Assembly: GCA_025462645.1 (NCBI GenBank)
Contig: JAOAPB010000102.1
Coordinates: 1 to 64,000 of the forward strand
Direction of reading: 5' to 3'
Origin: Edaphobacter sp.
GTDB taxonomy: Bacteria > Acidobacteriota > Terriglobia > Terriglobales > Acidobacteriaceae
Length of the DNA stretch: 64,000 nucleotides
The notes below the pieces were generated by a model. It saw nothing but the letters and a program-made list of their open reading frames with translations. It did not search any database and was not told the DNA's origin. Made by a program: the position numbers and the translations under genes. Shown here in pieces: positions 8,568-16,533 of the stretch. The stretch's first letter is position 1. Each line of letters starts with the position of its first letter.

Positions 8568-9389
8568 ATGCAGGATAATCCGTTCACCTTTCTCGGCCAG
8601 GCCATCAGCCAGCTTCTGTCGTCGAACAGCGCGGCACTGCAGGCCGCGGGACTCGATATCTTCCGCGGCCTGGCCGTTATTCTTATCGCCTGGTTTGGGA
8701 TCAAATCCGCCCTGTCCGCTTCGCAGGGACATGGCGGATTCCACTTCGGCAAGTTCGCCGACCTGATCCTGCTGATCTCGCTCGGTCTGGGGATGCTCAC
8801 TTATTATTCGACGCCGATCCCAGGCGTCGGCTATAGCTTCAGCGACCTCATCACGAAAGAGGCTCTGAACATTTCCGGACAGATCGAGTCCGATACCACC
8901 CAGCAGATCGCTACTACCGTCACCACCGCAGAGCAGCAACTCGGAGCGCCTCCCGGCAACTTCAACATCCTCGAAGATTTGGTGTATCTCATCCTCGCCA
9001 TCCTTCTGGCCGCGATGCAGGCTGTCTCTTTCGCTGTGATTTCGTATGGCTACGTCGCCGCCGCTGTATGCGTATTGATCGGTCCCGTCTTCATCCCGTG
9101 GTTCATCGTGCCGAAGATGGACTGGCTCTTCTGGGGATGGTTCAAGGCATTTGTAGGCTTCAGCTTCTATCAGGTCATTGCCTCGGCCTTCATCTTCGTC
9201 TTCTCAAAGGTGCTGACCTCGATGTTTCAGGTCATCGGCACCCTCAGCCTCTCGAATGCACTGATCAACCTGCCTGCTCTGCTCATCACGTTATTCGTGT
9301 GCATCTACGGACTGGTCAAGATACCGGAACTGACTGGAGCCATCCTCAGCGGACGCAGCGGCACCTGGGTCAACCCAATGGGAAGGTAA
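8568..9389 (+). CDS. virB6: VirB6/TrbL-family polytopic T4SS membrane protein
   Basis: A 273-residue protein with about six membrane helices (for example LDIFRGLAVILIAWFGIKSAL, LVYLILAILLAAMQAV, ALLITLFVCIYGLVKI) and the family pattern of a large periplasmic loop after the first pair. VirB6/TrbL forms part of the inner-membrane DNA channel. A GGAGG site precedes ATG 8568. Its end is followed after two bases by virB8. Confidence 0.85.
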   Translation: MQDNPFTFLGQAISQLLSSNSAALQAAGLDIFRGLAVILIAWFGIKSALSASQGHGGFHFGKFADLILLISLGLGMLTYYSTPIPGVGYSFSDLITKEALNISGQIESDTTQQIATTVTTAEQQLGAPPGNFNILEDLVYLILAILLAAMQAVSFAVISYGYVAAAVCVLIGPVFIPWFIVPKMDWLFWGWFKAFVGFSFYQVIASAFIFVFSKVLTSMFQVIGTLSLSNALINLPALLITLFVCIYGLVKIPELTGAILSGRSGTWVNPMGR

Positions 9390-9391
9390 TC

Positions 9392-10075
9392 ATGACAGAT
9401 ACAAATAAGACGTTCCCTATCACCGACGCCGGACACAAGTTTCTGGAGTTGTACGCCGAGCCTGTCGTCACCAATACCTATCTGAAGCTGGCACTGATTG
9501 TGCTCTCCGTCGTCACGCTTGCTTCGCTTGCGCTCCTCTATCGCGCGGACACCGCTGCCTTGCGGCTGAAGCCGCTCGTCATCGCGGTCTCGGAAGCCGG
9601 ACGCGGACAGGTGGCGAGCTACGCCGACTTCTCCAAAGTCCCCGTCGATCGCGTAAGCAAGTATTACCTCGCCCGCTGGACGGAGCTTTACTACGGTCGC
9701 AATCATGCTACATTGCAGCGTGATTTCACCGAGTCGCTGAACTTCTTCTCGAATGACTTGCAGGGCGCTACGCTGCTGCGCGTCACCAAGGCCAAGACAC
9801 TCGAAACCTTCCTTCTCGATCCCAGCGCCCCGAACGTCGATGTCGAAATCAAGGCCGTCGTGCTTGAGGACCTGCGGCAGGCTCCGTACCGCGCCCATAT
9901 CGAATTCGAGAAGGTCTTCCGTTCAGCCGGCGATCAGGACGAGCAGCGCCGCGAACGCTGGACTGCGAATGTCGTCTATGGCTTCCGCGATGAAGTACCG
10001 AACAAGATGTTACTCACCAATCCTCTCGGCCTGGTCATCAGCTATGTCCATGAGGATCAGGCGTTCGGAAGCTAA
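9392..10075 (+). CDS. virB8: VirB8/TrbF-family T4SS assembly protein, 227 aa
   Basis: A short cytoplasmic N-terminus (about 30 residues) precedes one membrane helix (LKLALIVLSVVTLASLALLY) and a periplasmic NTF2-like domain, which is the VirB8 layout. The start chosen, ATG 9392, has a GGAAGG site immediately upstream; the frame is open further upstream over virB6. VirB8 nucleates assembly of the inner-membrane complex. The stop overlaps the start of the next gene by one base (TAATG). Confidence 0.85.
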   Translation: MTDTNKTFPITDAGHKFLELYAEPVVTNTYLKLALIVLSVVTLASLALLYRADTAALRLKPLVIAVSEAGRGQVASYADFSKVPVDRVSKYYLARWTELYYGRNHATLQRDFTESLNFFSNDLQGATLLRVTKAKTLETFLLDPSAPNVDVEIKAVVLEDLRQAPYRAHIEFEKVFRSAGDQDEQRRERWTANVVYGFRDEVPNKMLLTNPLGLVISYVHEDQAFGS

Positions 10076-10473
10076 TGACCATGCGACCGAAGAAGCCCAT
10101 ACTCCTCTACTGTGCTGACCGCGAATTGCTGTCTACGACGGCGTTCACGCTACGCCTCCATCTATACCAGGTCACCGCGATCGAGGACAGCATAGAAGCC
10201 TCTCTTATGGCCGGCGACCGATCCGCTGCTTTTGCCTGTGTCGTCCTCATTCACGCCCAGCAGGGTGACCTTGCCGGCAGGCTGATCTATCGCATCCTGG
10301 AGTGCGCCGGTCACATGCCGCTCCTCTTAGTGGACCGTGCTGGTGATCTCGCTCCGGTTCGCTATGTGGACGCAGTTCTCTATGGCCGCAATACAACGAT
10401 GGCCCATTTTCTCGCCGCGATCCAGGTTCTCTGCATCCGGAAGCCTGGACCGAAACCTCGGAGAGCCGGATGA
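10075..10473 (+). CDS. Receiver-like (CheY-fold) protein in T4SS operon, 132 aa
   Basis: The pattern of alternating hydrophobic strands and helices (KPILLYCADRELLSTTAFTLRLHL ... FACVVLIHA ... HMPLLLVDRAG ... VDAVLYG) resembles the receiver domain of response regulators. The phospho-acceptor position at the end of strand 3 reads CVVLIHAQ rather than ..LLD, so it is probably a non-phosphorylated pseudo-receiver. It overlaps virB8 by one base and the downstream methyltransferase by four (ATGA), so it is co-translated with both. No such gene belongs to the standard virB set; a regulatory or scaffold role is only a guess. Confidence 0.55.
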   Translation: MTMRPKKPILLYCADRELLSTTAFTLRLHLYQVTAIEDSIEASLMAGDRSAAFACVVLIHAQQGDLAGRLIYRILECAGHMPLLLVDRAGDLAPVRYVDAVLYGRNTTMAHFLAAIQVLCIRKPGPKPRRAG

Positions 10474-12275
10474 GATACCTCTCCGTCTGCTCAGGGATCG
10501 AAGCTGTCTCTATCGCGTGGCAGCCGCTTGGCTGGCAGCCTGCGATGTTCGCCGAGATCGATCCTTTCTGTGCATGGCTGCTGCGCTCGCGCTATGGCGC
10601 ATCGCGTCCGCTGCACATGCCCAGCCCGAACGATGCGCCGACCCGCAAGGAAGCCAAGCAGCGCGCTGCGGCCTTGCGCAACGTCGTTGCGCTGCCGCAG
10701 CAAGGCGCTGTGCCGAACTTCGGAGACTTCACAACGATTGGAGTTGCGGATGTTGGAACAATCGACCTTCTGGCCGGAGGAACACCTTGCCAGTCTTTCT
10801 CCGTCGCCGGTAAGCGAGCGGGACTGGATGACCCGCGTGGCAACCTCACCATCGAGTTTGCTCGGCTTGCTGGCAGACTCCGCCCCTTATGGCTGGTGTG
10901 GGAGAACGTCCCCGGCGTCTTGTCGATCGACGACGGACGGACGTTTGGAGCCTGCCTCGGGATGCTGGTCGAACTCGCGTATGGCATCGCCTACCGAGTT
11001 CTGGACGCTCAGCATTTCGGAGTACCCCAGCGACGGCGTCGCGTCTTCGTTGTCGGATATCTTGGAAACTGGAGAGCTGCCGCAGCGGTACTACTTGAGC
11101 GGCACGGCCTGTCGGGGTATCCTCCGCCGCGCCGAGAAACGCGGCAAGGAGTTGCCGGAGGCGTTGAAGTCGGCCCTGCTGGCGGTCGCCTCACTGACAC
11201 TGCCCCAACCATCGATGCCGGATGTAAGGATGGGTTCGTCCGCAATCAACTAGGCGCAGGAGTTCTCTCTTCCACGGATGAGATATCCCATTGCCTAAAC
11301 GCAGGCGGAATGGGCAGGCAGGACTTCGAGACAGAGACGCTGATCGCTCATGCGCTCTCAGCCGAGGGCTTCGACGCGAGCGAGGACGGCACCGGGCGTG
11401 GAACGCCCGTCGTGCCGGTCGCCATCTGTACTGCGCATACGCAGTCAAATGGCAGCGGCTTCTCCAATGATGTCGCCCATACTCTTGAGAGTGGAGGCGC
11501 TCAGGCTGTCGCCTTTGCGCAGAACAGCCGGGACGAAGTACGACTGCATGGCGGAGACGGAAAGACAGTCGGAGCGCTGGCTGCGCAGCCAGGCGCGAAG
11601 CAGCAATCCTATATCGCCTTCTCCGCAAAAGATTATGGCGCTGACGCAGATAACATCGCACCGACACTACGTGGCATGGGGCATGACAGGAGCCATGCCA
11701 ATGGTGGCGGCCAGGTAGCGATCGCCTTCGCACAGAATCAGGAAGGAGATGTCCTGAGCGGTGATGTCATGCAGTCACTTGGCACCAACTCCAATGCCAC
11801 CGGGCGCAACGCCCCGACGATCGCGTTCACACTCCACGGCAGCGACGGTACCGCAAGTGCAGCTTCATCCACTGAAGTCGCAGGAAGTTTGCGTACACGC
11901 GCTCCTGGAAGCATCGAGAACAGCTCGACGACCGCCGCGCTTCAGGAGCAGTCCGTTGCCTGGTCTGGAGAACTCACTGCATCGACCGATGTCGCGGTAA
12001 CCCTTCAGCGTGGGGGCGAGGGTGGGCGAGTCGATGGAGTGATGACGCCTCAAATGGCCGTGCGGCGATTAACCCCTCGTGAGTGCGAGCGGTTGCAGGA
12101 ATTCCCCGACGATTACACGCTGGTCGAGTATCGCGGCAAGCTGGCAGCGGATGGCCCCCGCTACAAAGCCCTTGGCAATTCTATGGCAGTCCCGGTCATG
12201 CACTGGATCGGGAAACGGATTGCAGCAGTCGATGCCATCCTCCGTGACCGGCACGGCAACAGGAGGTCCGGGTGA
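10470..12275 (+). CDS. DNA (cytosine-5) methyltransferase with long repetitive target-recognition insert, 601 aa
   Basis: The N-terminal catalytic half has motif I (LSVCSGIEAVSIAW), the catalytic PCQSF (Cys about 107), ENVPGV (about 145) and QRRRRVFVVG; motifs IX-X (ERLQEFPDDYT ... ALGNSMAVPV) are at the C-terminus. Between them lie about 300 residues built from loosely repeated units of the type AFAQN..D.V....G... and .APT/.AHTL, the variable region that reads DNA in phage-type C5 methyltransferases. It overlaps the upstream gene by four bases. With no endonuclease nearby it is likely a protective, orphan enzyme of the conjugative element. Confidence 0.88.
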   Translation: MRYLSVCSGIEAVSIAWQPLGWQPAMFAEIDPFCAWLLRSRYGASRPLHMPSPNDAPTRKEAKQRAAALRNVVALPQQGAVPNFGDFTTIGVADVGTIDLLAGGTPCQSFSVAGKRAGLDDPRGNLTIEFARLAGRLRPLWLVWENVPGVLSIDDGRTFGACLGMLVELAYGIAYRVLDAQHFGVPQRRRRVFVVGYLGNWRAAAAVLLERHGLSGYPPPRRETRQGVAGGVEVGPAGGRLTDTAPTIDAGCKDGFVRNQLGAGVLSSTDEISHCLNAGGMGRQDFETETLIAHALSAEGFDASEDGTGRGTPVVPVAICTAHTQSNGSGFSNDVAHTLESGGAQAVAFAQNSRDEVRLHGGDGKTVGALAAQPGAKQQSYIAFSAKDYGADADNIAPTLRGMGHDRSHANGGGQVAIAFAQNQEGDVLSGDVMQSLGTNSNATGRNAPTIAFTLHGSDGTASAASSTEVAGSLRTRAPGSIENSSTTAALQEQSVAWSGELTASTDVAVTLQRGGEGGRVDGVMTPQMAVRRLTPRECERLQEFPDDYTLVEYRGKLAADGPRYKALGNSMAVPVMHWIGKRIAAVDAILRDRHGNRRSG

Positions 12276-12611
12276 GTTCGCGTATCCAGTTACTCACGAC
12301 ACTGACGCGCACCCCCTCCTCGCGGAGACAGGGCGGGCTTCTTCTTGCCGTCACCAATCCTGAGCGGATGGTATGCGTCTCGCCTATGACTCTGTCGCCC
12401 GGAAGCAGGTTCTTCGCCTGGCGGGATGCACACAACGATGCGGGCCAAACGGTACAGTTCACCCGCGCTCAGCAATTGCAGCCGGACTCGGTGGCCAGCA
12501 CAGACGATCGGGTTGGTTCCTGGTTGCATCGGCATCCTGAGCGCCGTCGAGTCCCTTCAGTCGAGTGTTTCCGTAAAGCGCCATCTCTCCTGTATTTTCC
12601 CTGCTCACCCT
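12272..12611 (+). other. Possible GTG start overlapping the methyltransferase stop; no recognisable protein
   Basis: An AGGAGG site (12261-12266) stands five bases before GTG 12272, which overlaps the preceding TGA in the classical GTGA arrangement, so ribosomes could restart here. The frame gives no recognisable protein (Arg/Ser-rich) and remains open, without a stop, through the structured element and into ssb, ending at 13267. Either a short coding gene has been lost, or a translated leader exists. This covers the first part of the 584-base interval between the methyltransferase and ssb. Confidence 0.3.
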
Positions 12612-12830
12612 CGGTCACTCGCTTTGGTGCTTATCCCGCGCCCTGCGGCACGGCGCGTCTTTGCTTCGGCTTCGCCACCCTCCGGGTTACGGTTTTCAGA
12701 AAATCTTTTCGGCAAACCTCCGCAAAGAACGCGGACGAAAAGATTTTCCGAACCTTCCGTAAAAGCGCCGCTTGGCACTTGGGAGCGGGGCACCTCGCGT
12801 CGCTTCGCGCAAGAGTGTCCCGAGGGCAAT
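12612..12830 (+). promoter_or_regulatory. Structured ~220-nt element, copy 2, upstream of ssb
   Basis: This copy repeats the block order of 960-1165: GCCCTGCGG-ACGGCGCG, TTGCTTCGGC, CTCCGGGTT, then a long stem GAAAATCTTTTCG/CGAAAAGATTTTC (about 12699-12748) enclosing CCGC-AAAGAAC-GCGG, then TTGGGAGCGGG and TCGC-TCGCTTCGCG. The stem sequence differs completely from copy 1 but pairing and the loop AAAGA-C are kept. It ends about 30 bases before the ssb start, the same spacing as copy 1 to the methyltransferase. Same strand in both cases. Confidence 0.65.
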
Positions 12831-12859
12831 CCGGGCAAATACAAACGAGGAGAAACACA

Positions 12860-13267
12860 ATGGCACTCTACGAAAACGAACAGAAACTGAAGGGCTTCGT
12901 CGGCAAGGACGCCGAGAGCTTTGCAACCAAGAACCAGACCACCTTCGTCGTCTTCTCGCTGGCCACCAAGTCCGGCTACAAGAAGGGCAACCAGTGGGTC
13001 AACAAGACCGAATGGCACCGCATCGTCGCCTTCGGCAAGCCCGCCGACAATGCGAAGCCCCTGAAGAAGGGCGACTATGTGCAAGTCGTAGGCGAGACGC
13101 AGACCAACCAGTACGACAAAGAGATTGGCGACGGCAAGAAGAAGACCAAAGTCACCTTCCGCGAGAAGGAGGTGCGCGCCAGCCTCGTCAAGAAGCTGGC
13201 GAAGCCCGAGAGCTCACGCGAGGAGAACCTCGACGCCGAGCCGGTCACGGAGGACGACGCGGCTTAG
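12860..13267 (+). CDS. ssb: Single-stranded DNA-binding protein (SSB), 135 aa
   Basis: An OB-fold protein with the SSB pattern: FVGKDAES (strand 1), TTFVVFSLATKSGYKK, TEWHRIVAFGK, LKKGDYVQVVGETQTNQYD and FREKEVRA. The C-terminus is short and acidic (EPVTEDDAA) but lacks the classical DIPF tip, as in some plasmid SSBs. ATG 12860 follows a GAGGAG site. SSB coats the transferred strand in the recipient; plasmid ssb genes are typical leading-region genes. The frame is open upstream, but through non-coding-like sequence. Confidence 0.88.
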   Translation: MALYENEQKLKGFVGKDAESFATKNQTTFVVFSLATKSGYKKGNQWVNKTEWHRIVAFGKPADNAKPLKKGDYVQVVGETQTNQYDKEIGDGKKKTKVTFREKEVRASLVKKLAKPESSREENLDAEPVTEDDAA

Positions 13268-13298
13268 GCCGCGTTGTCCTCCCTCGGGAGGTGCAATC

Positions 13299-13697
13299 AT
13301 GACGACTCTCTTTCAGAACACCGTAACGCTGCGAGGGTTCCTCGCAGACAACGCCAAAGTGCCGCCCTCGGACGGAATCACAGAGGACGCTTTCGGCGTC
13401 CTCTTCGTCGCGTTAATGTCCGGCACATGGGACATCGCCACCAACCAGTGGACTCCCCGCATCACGACTCACCAAGTCGTCTGTCCTGGTCCCTGGTTCT
13501 GCGGCTTCACCCGCGGCATGCAGCGTGGCGACTACGTCGAGGTCGAAGGCGAACTCTACATCCACGACCATGAGCACCCAGTGGTTGTCGAGGGGGAACG
13601 CTTCTCCGCGAAGCGTTACGTCTGTGAGATCCGCGCGATTCAGGTACGCAAACTTGATCGCCCCCTCCTGGTCGTCGATACGGGCTCGGACGGCTGA
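13299..13697 (+). CDS. SSB-like OB-fold protein, 132 aa
   Basis: A second, divergent SSB-like product: TLFQNTVTLRGFLADNAKVP at the start, a central strand FGVLFVALMSGTWD, and MQRGDYVEVEGELYIHDHEH, then YVCEIRAIQVRKLD, matching the strand order of the preceding SSB. ATG 13299 has a GGGAGG site. It directly follows ssb (31 bases) in the same direction and is followed by a terminator, so the two form a unit. It may work with SSB during transfer, but function is inferred from fold and position only. Confidence 0.7.
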   Translation: MTTLFQNTVTLRGFLADNAKVPPSDGITEDAFGVLFVALMSGTWDIATNQWTPRITTHQVVCPGPWFCGFTRGMQRGDYVEVEGELYIHDHEHPVVVEGERFSAKRYVCEIRAIQVRKLDRPLLVVDTGSDG

Positions 13698-13715
13698 CGC
13701 CATCCGCCCTCTTTC

Positions 13716-13743
13716 GCGGAGAGGCTTACGCCTCTCCGCTTTT
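13716..13743 (+). terminator. Rho-independent terminator after the ssb pair
   Basis: A perfect 10-bp GC-rich stem GCGGAGAGGC/GCCTCTCCGC with loop TTAC at 13716-13739 is followed by TTTTG. It closes the transcript carrying ssb and the SSB-like gene. Confidence 0.85.
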
Positions 13744-13786
13744 GTTCTGACAAGGCCGCTCTGTTATCGCGGCGGAAAGGAACCTA

Positions 13787-14080
13787 ATGATCGCCAACGC
13801 TGTATTCGTCGCCACGCTGATCTTCCTCGCGCTCGGATTCTGGCTGAGCGCGGAGCTGCGCTTCCTCACTCCCTGGCGCAGCTTCATTCTTCATCACGAT
13901 CTTCAGAGCGTCGCGCTTTACTGCGCTCTGCTCTTCGCCAACCTCCTCGGCCTCACCATCTGGATCGAGCGCAAGTTTTTCCTGCGCGATACGGGCCGCA
14001 AGCTCAGGCACTTCGATCAAGAGATTCATACGGGCAAGAACGAGCTGTCAGAGGAGATCCGCTCGCGTTTTCGGGGATGA
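13787..14080 (+). CDS. Small membrane protein of the conjugation module, 97 aa
   Basis: Two membrane helices (MIANAVFVATLIFLALGFWL and SVALYCALLFANLLGLTIWI) with a charged C-terminal tail (about residues 60-97). A GGAAAGGAA site precedes the ATG. I recognise no family. It begins a new same-strand run of small genes leading to the VirD4 coupling protein, so a role in transfer or entry exclusion is possible but unsupported. Confidence 0.6.
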   Translation: MIANAVFVATLIFLALGFWLSAELRFLTPWRSFILHHDLQSVALYCALLFANLLGLTIWIERKFFLRDTGRKLRHFDQEIHTGKNELSEEIRSRFRG

Positions 14081-14095
14081 GGAGGGACGGTAGCC

Positions 14096-14386
14096 ATGCA
14101 GAACGAAGCCCAATATGAGGATCGCACGCCAGACCTTGTAGCCAAGGTCCGAGCGATGCGCGAGGCCGCCGAGAAAGAGATGGACCGCTTTACCTGTGTG
14201 GCCGACTACGAAGTGCGTCGTGTCGTCGGCCAGGGACCGAAGGCATCGCCGGTTTCTATCGAAACCGCCCCGCCTCCTGTCGTGGAGCGCCCTAGAAAGT
14301 CCGCCGTAAAATCCTCGGCTATTCAGACCGCGATTGAGTTTTCGCCTGCTCCTGCGGAGCGCGGCGATAGCGGGGAGGTTGCATGA
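14096..14386 (+). CDS. Hypothetical protein, 96 aa
   Basis: A charged, probably helical N-terminal half (RTPDLVAKVRAMREAAEKEMDRF) and a low-complexity Pro/Ala-rich tail. No known family recognised. A GGAGGG site precedes the ATG and the stop overlaps the next start by four bases (ATGA), so it is probably co-translated with the winged-helix protein downstream. Confidence 0.55.
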   Translation: MQNEAQYEDRTPDLVAKVRAMREAAEKEMDRFTCVADYEVRRVVGQGPKASPVSIETAPPPVVERPRKSAVKSSAIQTAIEFSPAPAERGDSGEVA

Positions 14387-15447
14387 GATTGAATGTCCCC
14401 CAGGAACGGCCCCGGCGCCGTGAGGAAAACGGCACGTCGCCCGGATCGTCAGACAATCGCCCCGGCACGCGCAAGCTGCCCGACAACCCGATCCTCCATC
14501 GCCTGAAGTCTCTGGAGGACCGCGCCCCGGAACGTTCCGGCGACCAGCGCCGGACCCGTCCCCAGGCGGATCGCAGGCGTGCGGAGCAGCTGCGGGATGT
14601 TCCGCGCCAGCGCCGCCGTCCTGTGCCCTCCGACGATCCTCGGCGTCCGGCACGGACGCCCTCGAACATCGTCGGGTTGGAACTGCGTCCCGAGGAGAAA
14701 CAGCTCCTGCGCGAGGCTGGGCGCTTTCGCGTTGTCCGCACGGCGGACCTCCGCGAGACGCTCTACAACGGAAAAGGCCGTCCTTTGGAAAACGACCTCC
14801 GATATCTCCGTGACAAGGGACTTGTCGAGACCACCCATGTCAATCTGCGCCGCGACGGACAGCGGCGGACGATTGAGCGCGTCGAAGTCGTCACCCTCAC
14901 CAAAGACGGTCGCCGCTTGCTTCTCAAGCAGGGCGACCTACCCAAAGACCAGTGGGTCTATGCCGGCCTGGTCAAGCCCCGCGAGGCCGAACACGACTCG
15001 CAGATTTACCGTGCGTACCGCAAGGAAGCAGAACGCATCGAGGACAGGGGCGGTAGCAACCTCCGTGTGAGGCTTGACTTCGAGATCAAGGCGCAGGTCC
15101 AGAAGGCGATCTATGCCGAGCGCAAGGCCGACCCGAAACGCGACATGGCTGAGATCAAGCAGGAAGTGGCCGAGCGGTTTGAGCTGCCGTTCGTCGATGG
15201 AAAGATTCAGATTCCAGATGCCCGCATTGACTACGACCTGCCCCGCGATCTCGATCAGGATGCCAGCCAGGGATCGCGCACCGGCCATGAGGATATTGAA
15301 GTCCTGACTGCCGCGTATCGGCCCGGTCACCTGCGCGCTAAAGCGCAGGCAGGCTTCCGGGCCTATGCTTCAGCTTCGGACCGCGCCACGCTCACCTCGA
15401 AGATCGAGGGCGACCACCACATGATGGAGGAAATTCTGGAATTATGA
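14383..15447 (+). CDS. Winged-helix, replication-relaxation-like protein, 354 aa
   Basis: About 95 Arg/Pro-rich residues, likely disordered, precede a winged-helix-like region (LRPEEKQLLREAGRFRVVRTADLRETLY ... LRYLRDKGLVETTHVNL, about 100-170). A further domain with EHDSQIYRAYRKEAERI and FVDGKIQIPDARIDYDL recalls replication-relaxation family proteins that pair with T4SS loci. No relaxase HUH motif is visible. It overlaps both neighbours by four bases, so the three genes are tightly coupled. A role in initiating DNA processing for transfer is plausible. Confidence 0.5.
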   Translation: MRLNVPQERPRRREENGTSPGSSDNRPGTRKLPDNPILHRLKSLEDRAPERSGDQRRTRPQADRRRAEQLRDVPRQRRRPVPSDDPRRPARTPSNIVGLELRPEEKQLLREAGRFRVVRTADLRETLYNGKGRPLENDLRYLRDKGLVETTHVNLRRDGQRRTIERVEVVTLTKDGRRLLLKQGDLPKDQWVYAGLVKPREAEHDSQIYRAYRKEAERIEDRGGSNLRVRLDFEIKAQVQKAIYAERKADPKRDMAEIKQEVAERFELPFVDGKIQIPDARIDYDLPRDLDQDASQGSRTGHEDIEVLTAAYRPGHLRAKAQAGFRAYASASDRATLTSKIEGDHHMMEEILEL

Positions 15448-16493
15448 CAATCAACTACGACCCGATCTCATCTCTTGAAGCCATCGGCTACCTGGAACGG
15501 GAGGCTTCATTTCTGTATCTGGTCGCCATACACTCCGGCTACTTCCTGCGCCGTCAGTACAACCGCTTCGCCGGTCGCGACGGCGGTACGGCCCTCGATC
15601 GGATGCTCCGCAAAGCGGAGCGGCATAACCATATTCAGGTCATCGAGTGCGGTCGGGGCTGGCATATCTATCACCTGAAATCGAAGACCCTCTATACCGC
15701 CCTTGAACGGCCACACTCGCAGAACCGTCGCATCAAGGGTGACGCTCACATCAAGTCGCGTCTCATGGTGCTGGACTTCGTCCTCGCACACCTGAGCGCG
15801 AACATGCTCGTTGAAGAAGTCAACAAGGTTGACTTCTTCACCACGCAATGTGGCGTCCGCTCGGAACTGCTACCGCGCAGTCACGCCGGACGCCTGATGT
15901 ATTTCTCGGATGGGTTCCCCATCCTCGTCTCAAACACTGGCATCCCGCGCTTTGCCTTCTTCGACGAGGGCCAAGCGACAACGACTCGCTTCGAGCGTTA
16001 CCTCAAACAGTACCAACCACTGTTTGCGGCGCTCGGAGAGTTCGAATTGATCTTCGTTGCCGACGCGGAGAGCAATTCAGCGCGGGCGAAGGCGACCTTC
16101 AATCGCTTCCTGCCCGCCGACCGCCTGCGCGGTGTCACTCCCATGACACCACTCGGCGTCGATCACTTCCTCGAATTTCTGGCTGTCCGTCAGCAATCCG
16201 AGGTCGGAGGGCGAGGTGTTCTGTCGAGTGATCTTAAGACTCTGCGCGAAGGCGAATCGCTCTACACCTCCCTTGAACACCAGGCTCTCTACTCGGCGTG
16301 GAAGGCGGGGAGGACAACAGTGGAGAAGGTCCGCCAGCGGTTTTTCCAGACCTCAATGCGTGTGACCTTCTCCACTGTTGTCCTCCCACATCGGTACCCG
16401 TTAGATCCGACGCTGCCCGAGTCTTCCTCTGACGAGAATGACGATACCCATCACCATACCCGCCACGATACCACTTCGGAGGAGGATAAGTGA
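15444..16493 (+). CDS. Hypothetical conjugation-module protein, 349 aa, with hairpin inside its gene
   Basis: A soluble protein beginning with a helical, winged-helix-like region (LEREASFLYLVAIHSGYFLRRQYNRF ... MLRKAERHNHIQVIECGRGWHIYHL) and ending in an acidic, His-rich tail (SSDENDDTHHHTRHDTTSEEDK). The family is not known to me, although the start resembles the winged helix of its upstream neighbour, which it overlaps by four bases. Near its 3-prime end a 24-bp perfect inverted repeat lies in the coding sequence. It may be a divergent replication or relaxosome component. Confidence 0.5.
   Translation: MTINYDPISSLEAIGYLEREASFLYLVAIHSGYFLRRQYNRFAGRDGGTALDRMLRKAERHNHIQVIECGRGWHIYHLKSKTLYTALERPHSQNRRIKGDAHIKSRLMVLDFVLAHLSANMLVEEVNKVDFFTTQCGVRSELLPRSHAGRLMYFSDGFPILVSNTGIPRFAFFDEGQATTTRFERYLKQYQPLFAALGEFELIFVADAESNSARAKATFNRFLPADRLRGVTPMTPLGVDHFLEFLAVRQQSEVGGRGVLSSDLKTLREGESLYTSLEHQALYSAWKAGRTTVEKVRQRFFQTSMRVTFSTVVLPHRYPLDPTLPESSSDENDDTHHHTRHDTTSEEDK
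16308..16387. repeat. Perfect 24-bp inverted repeat with 32-nt loop, inside a gene
   Basis: Bases 16308-16331 are the exact reverse complement of 16364-16387; the spacer is 16332-16363. The arms begin GGGAGGACAACAG and would form a very stable hairpin in DNA or RNA. Such long perfect symmetry is not expected by chance in coding sequence. Function unknown. Confidence 0.9.
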
Positions 16494-16533
16494 CAGCGAT
16501 ACAACGAGTTGCGTGGGTAGATGGGGTCAGGGA

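Noticed and set aside
14383..16493. Calling the winged-helix protein or its neighbour the relaxase
   Set aside because: Neither shows an HUH triad nor a catalytic tyrosine motif that I can recognise; left as hypothetical DNA-processing candidates.
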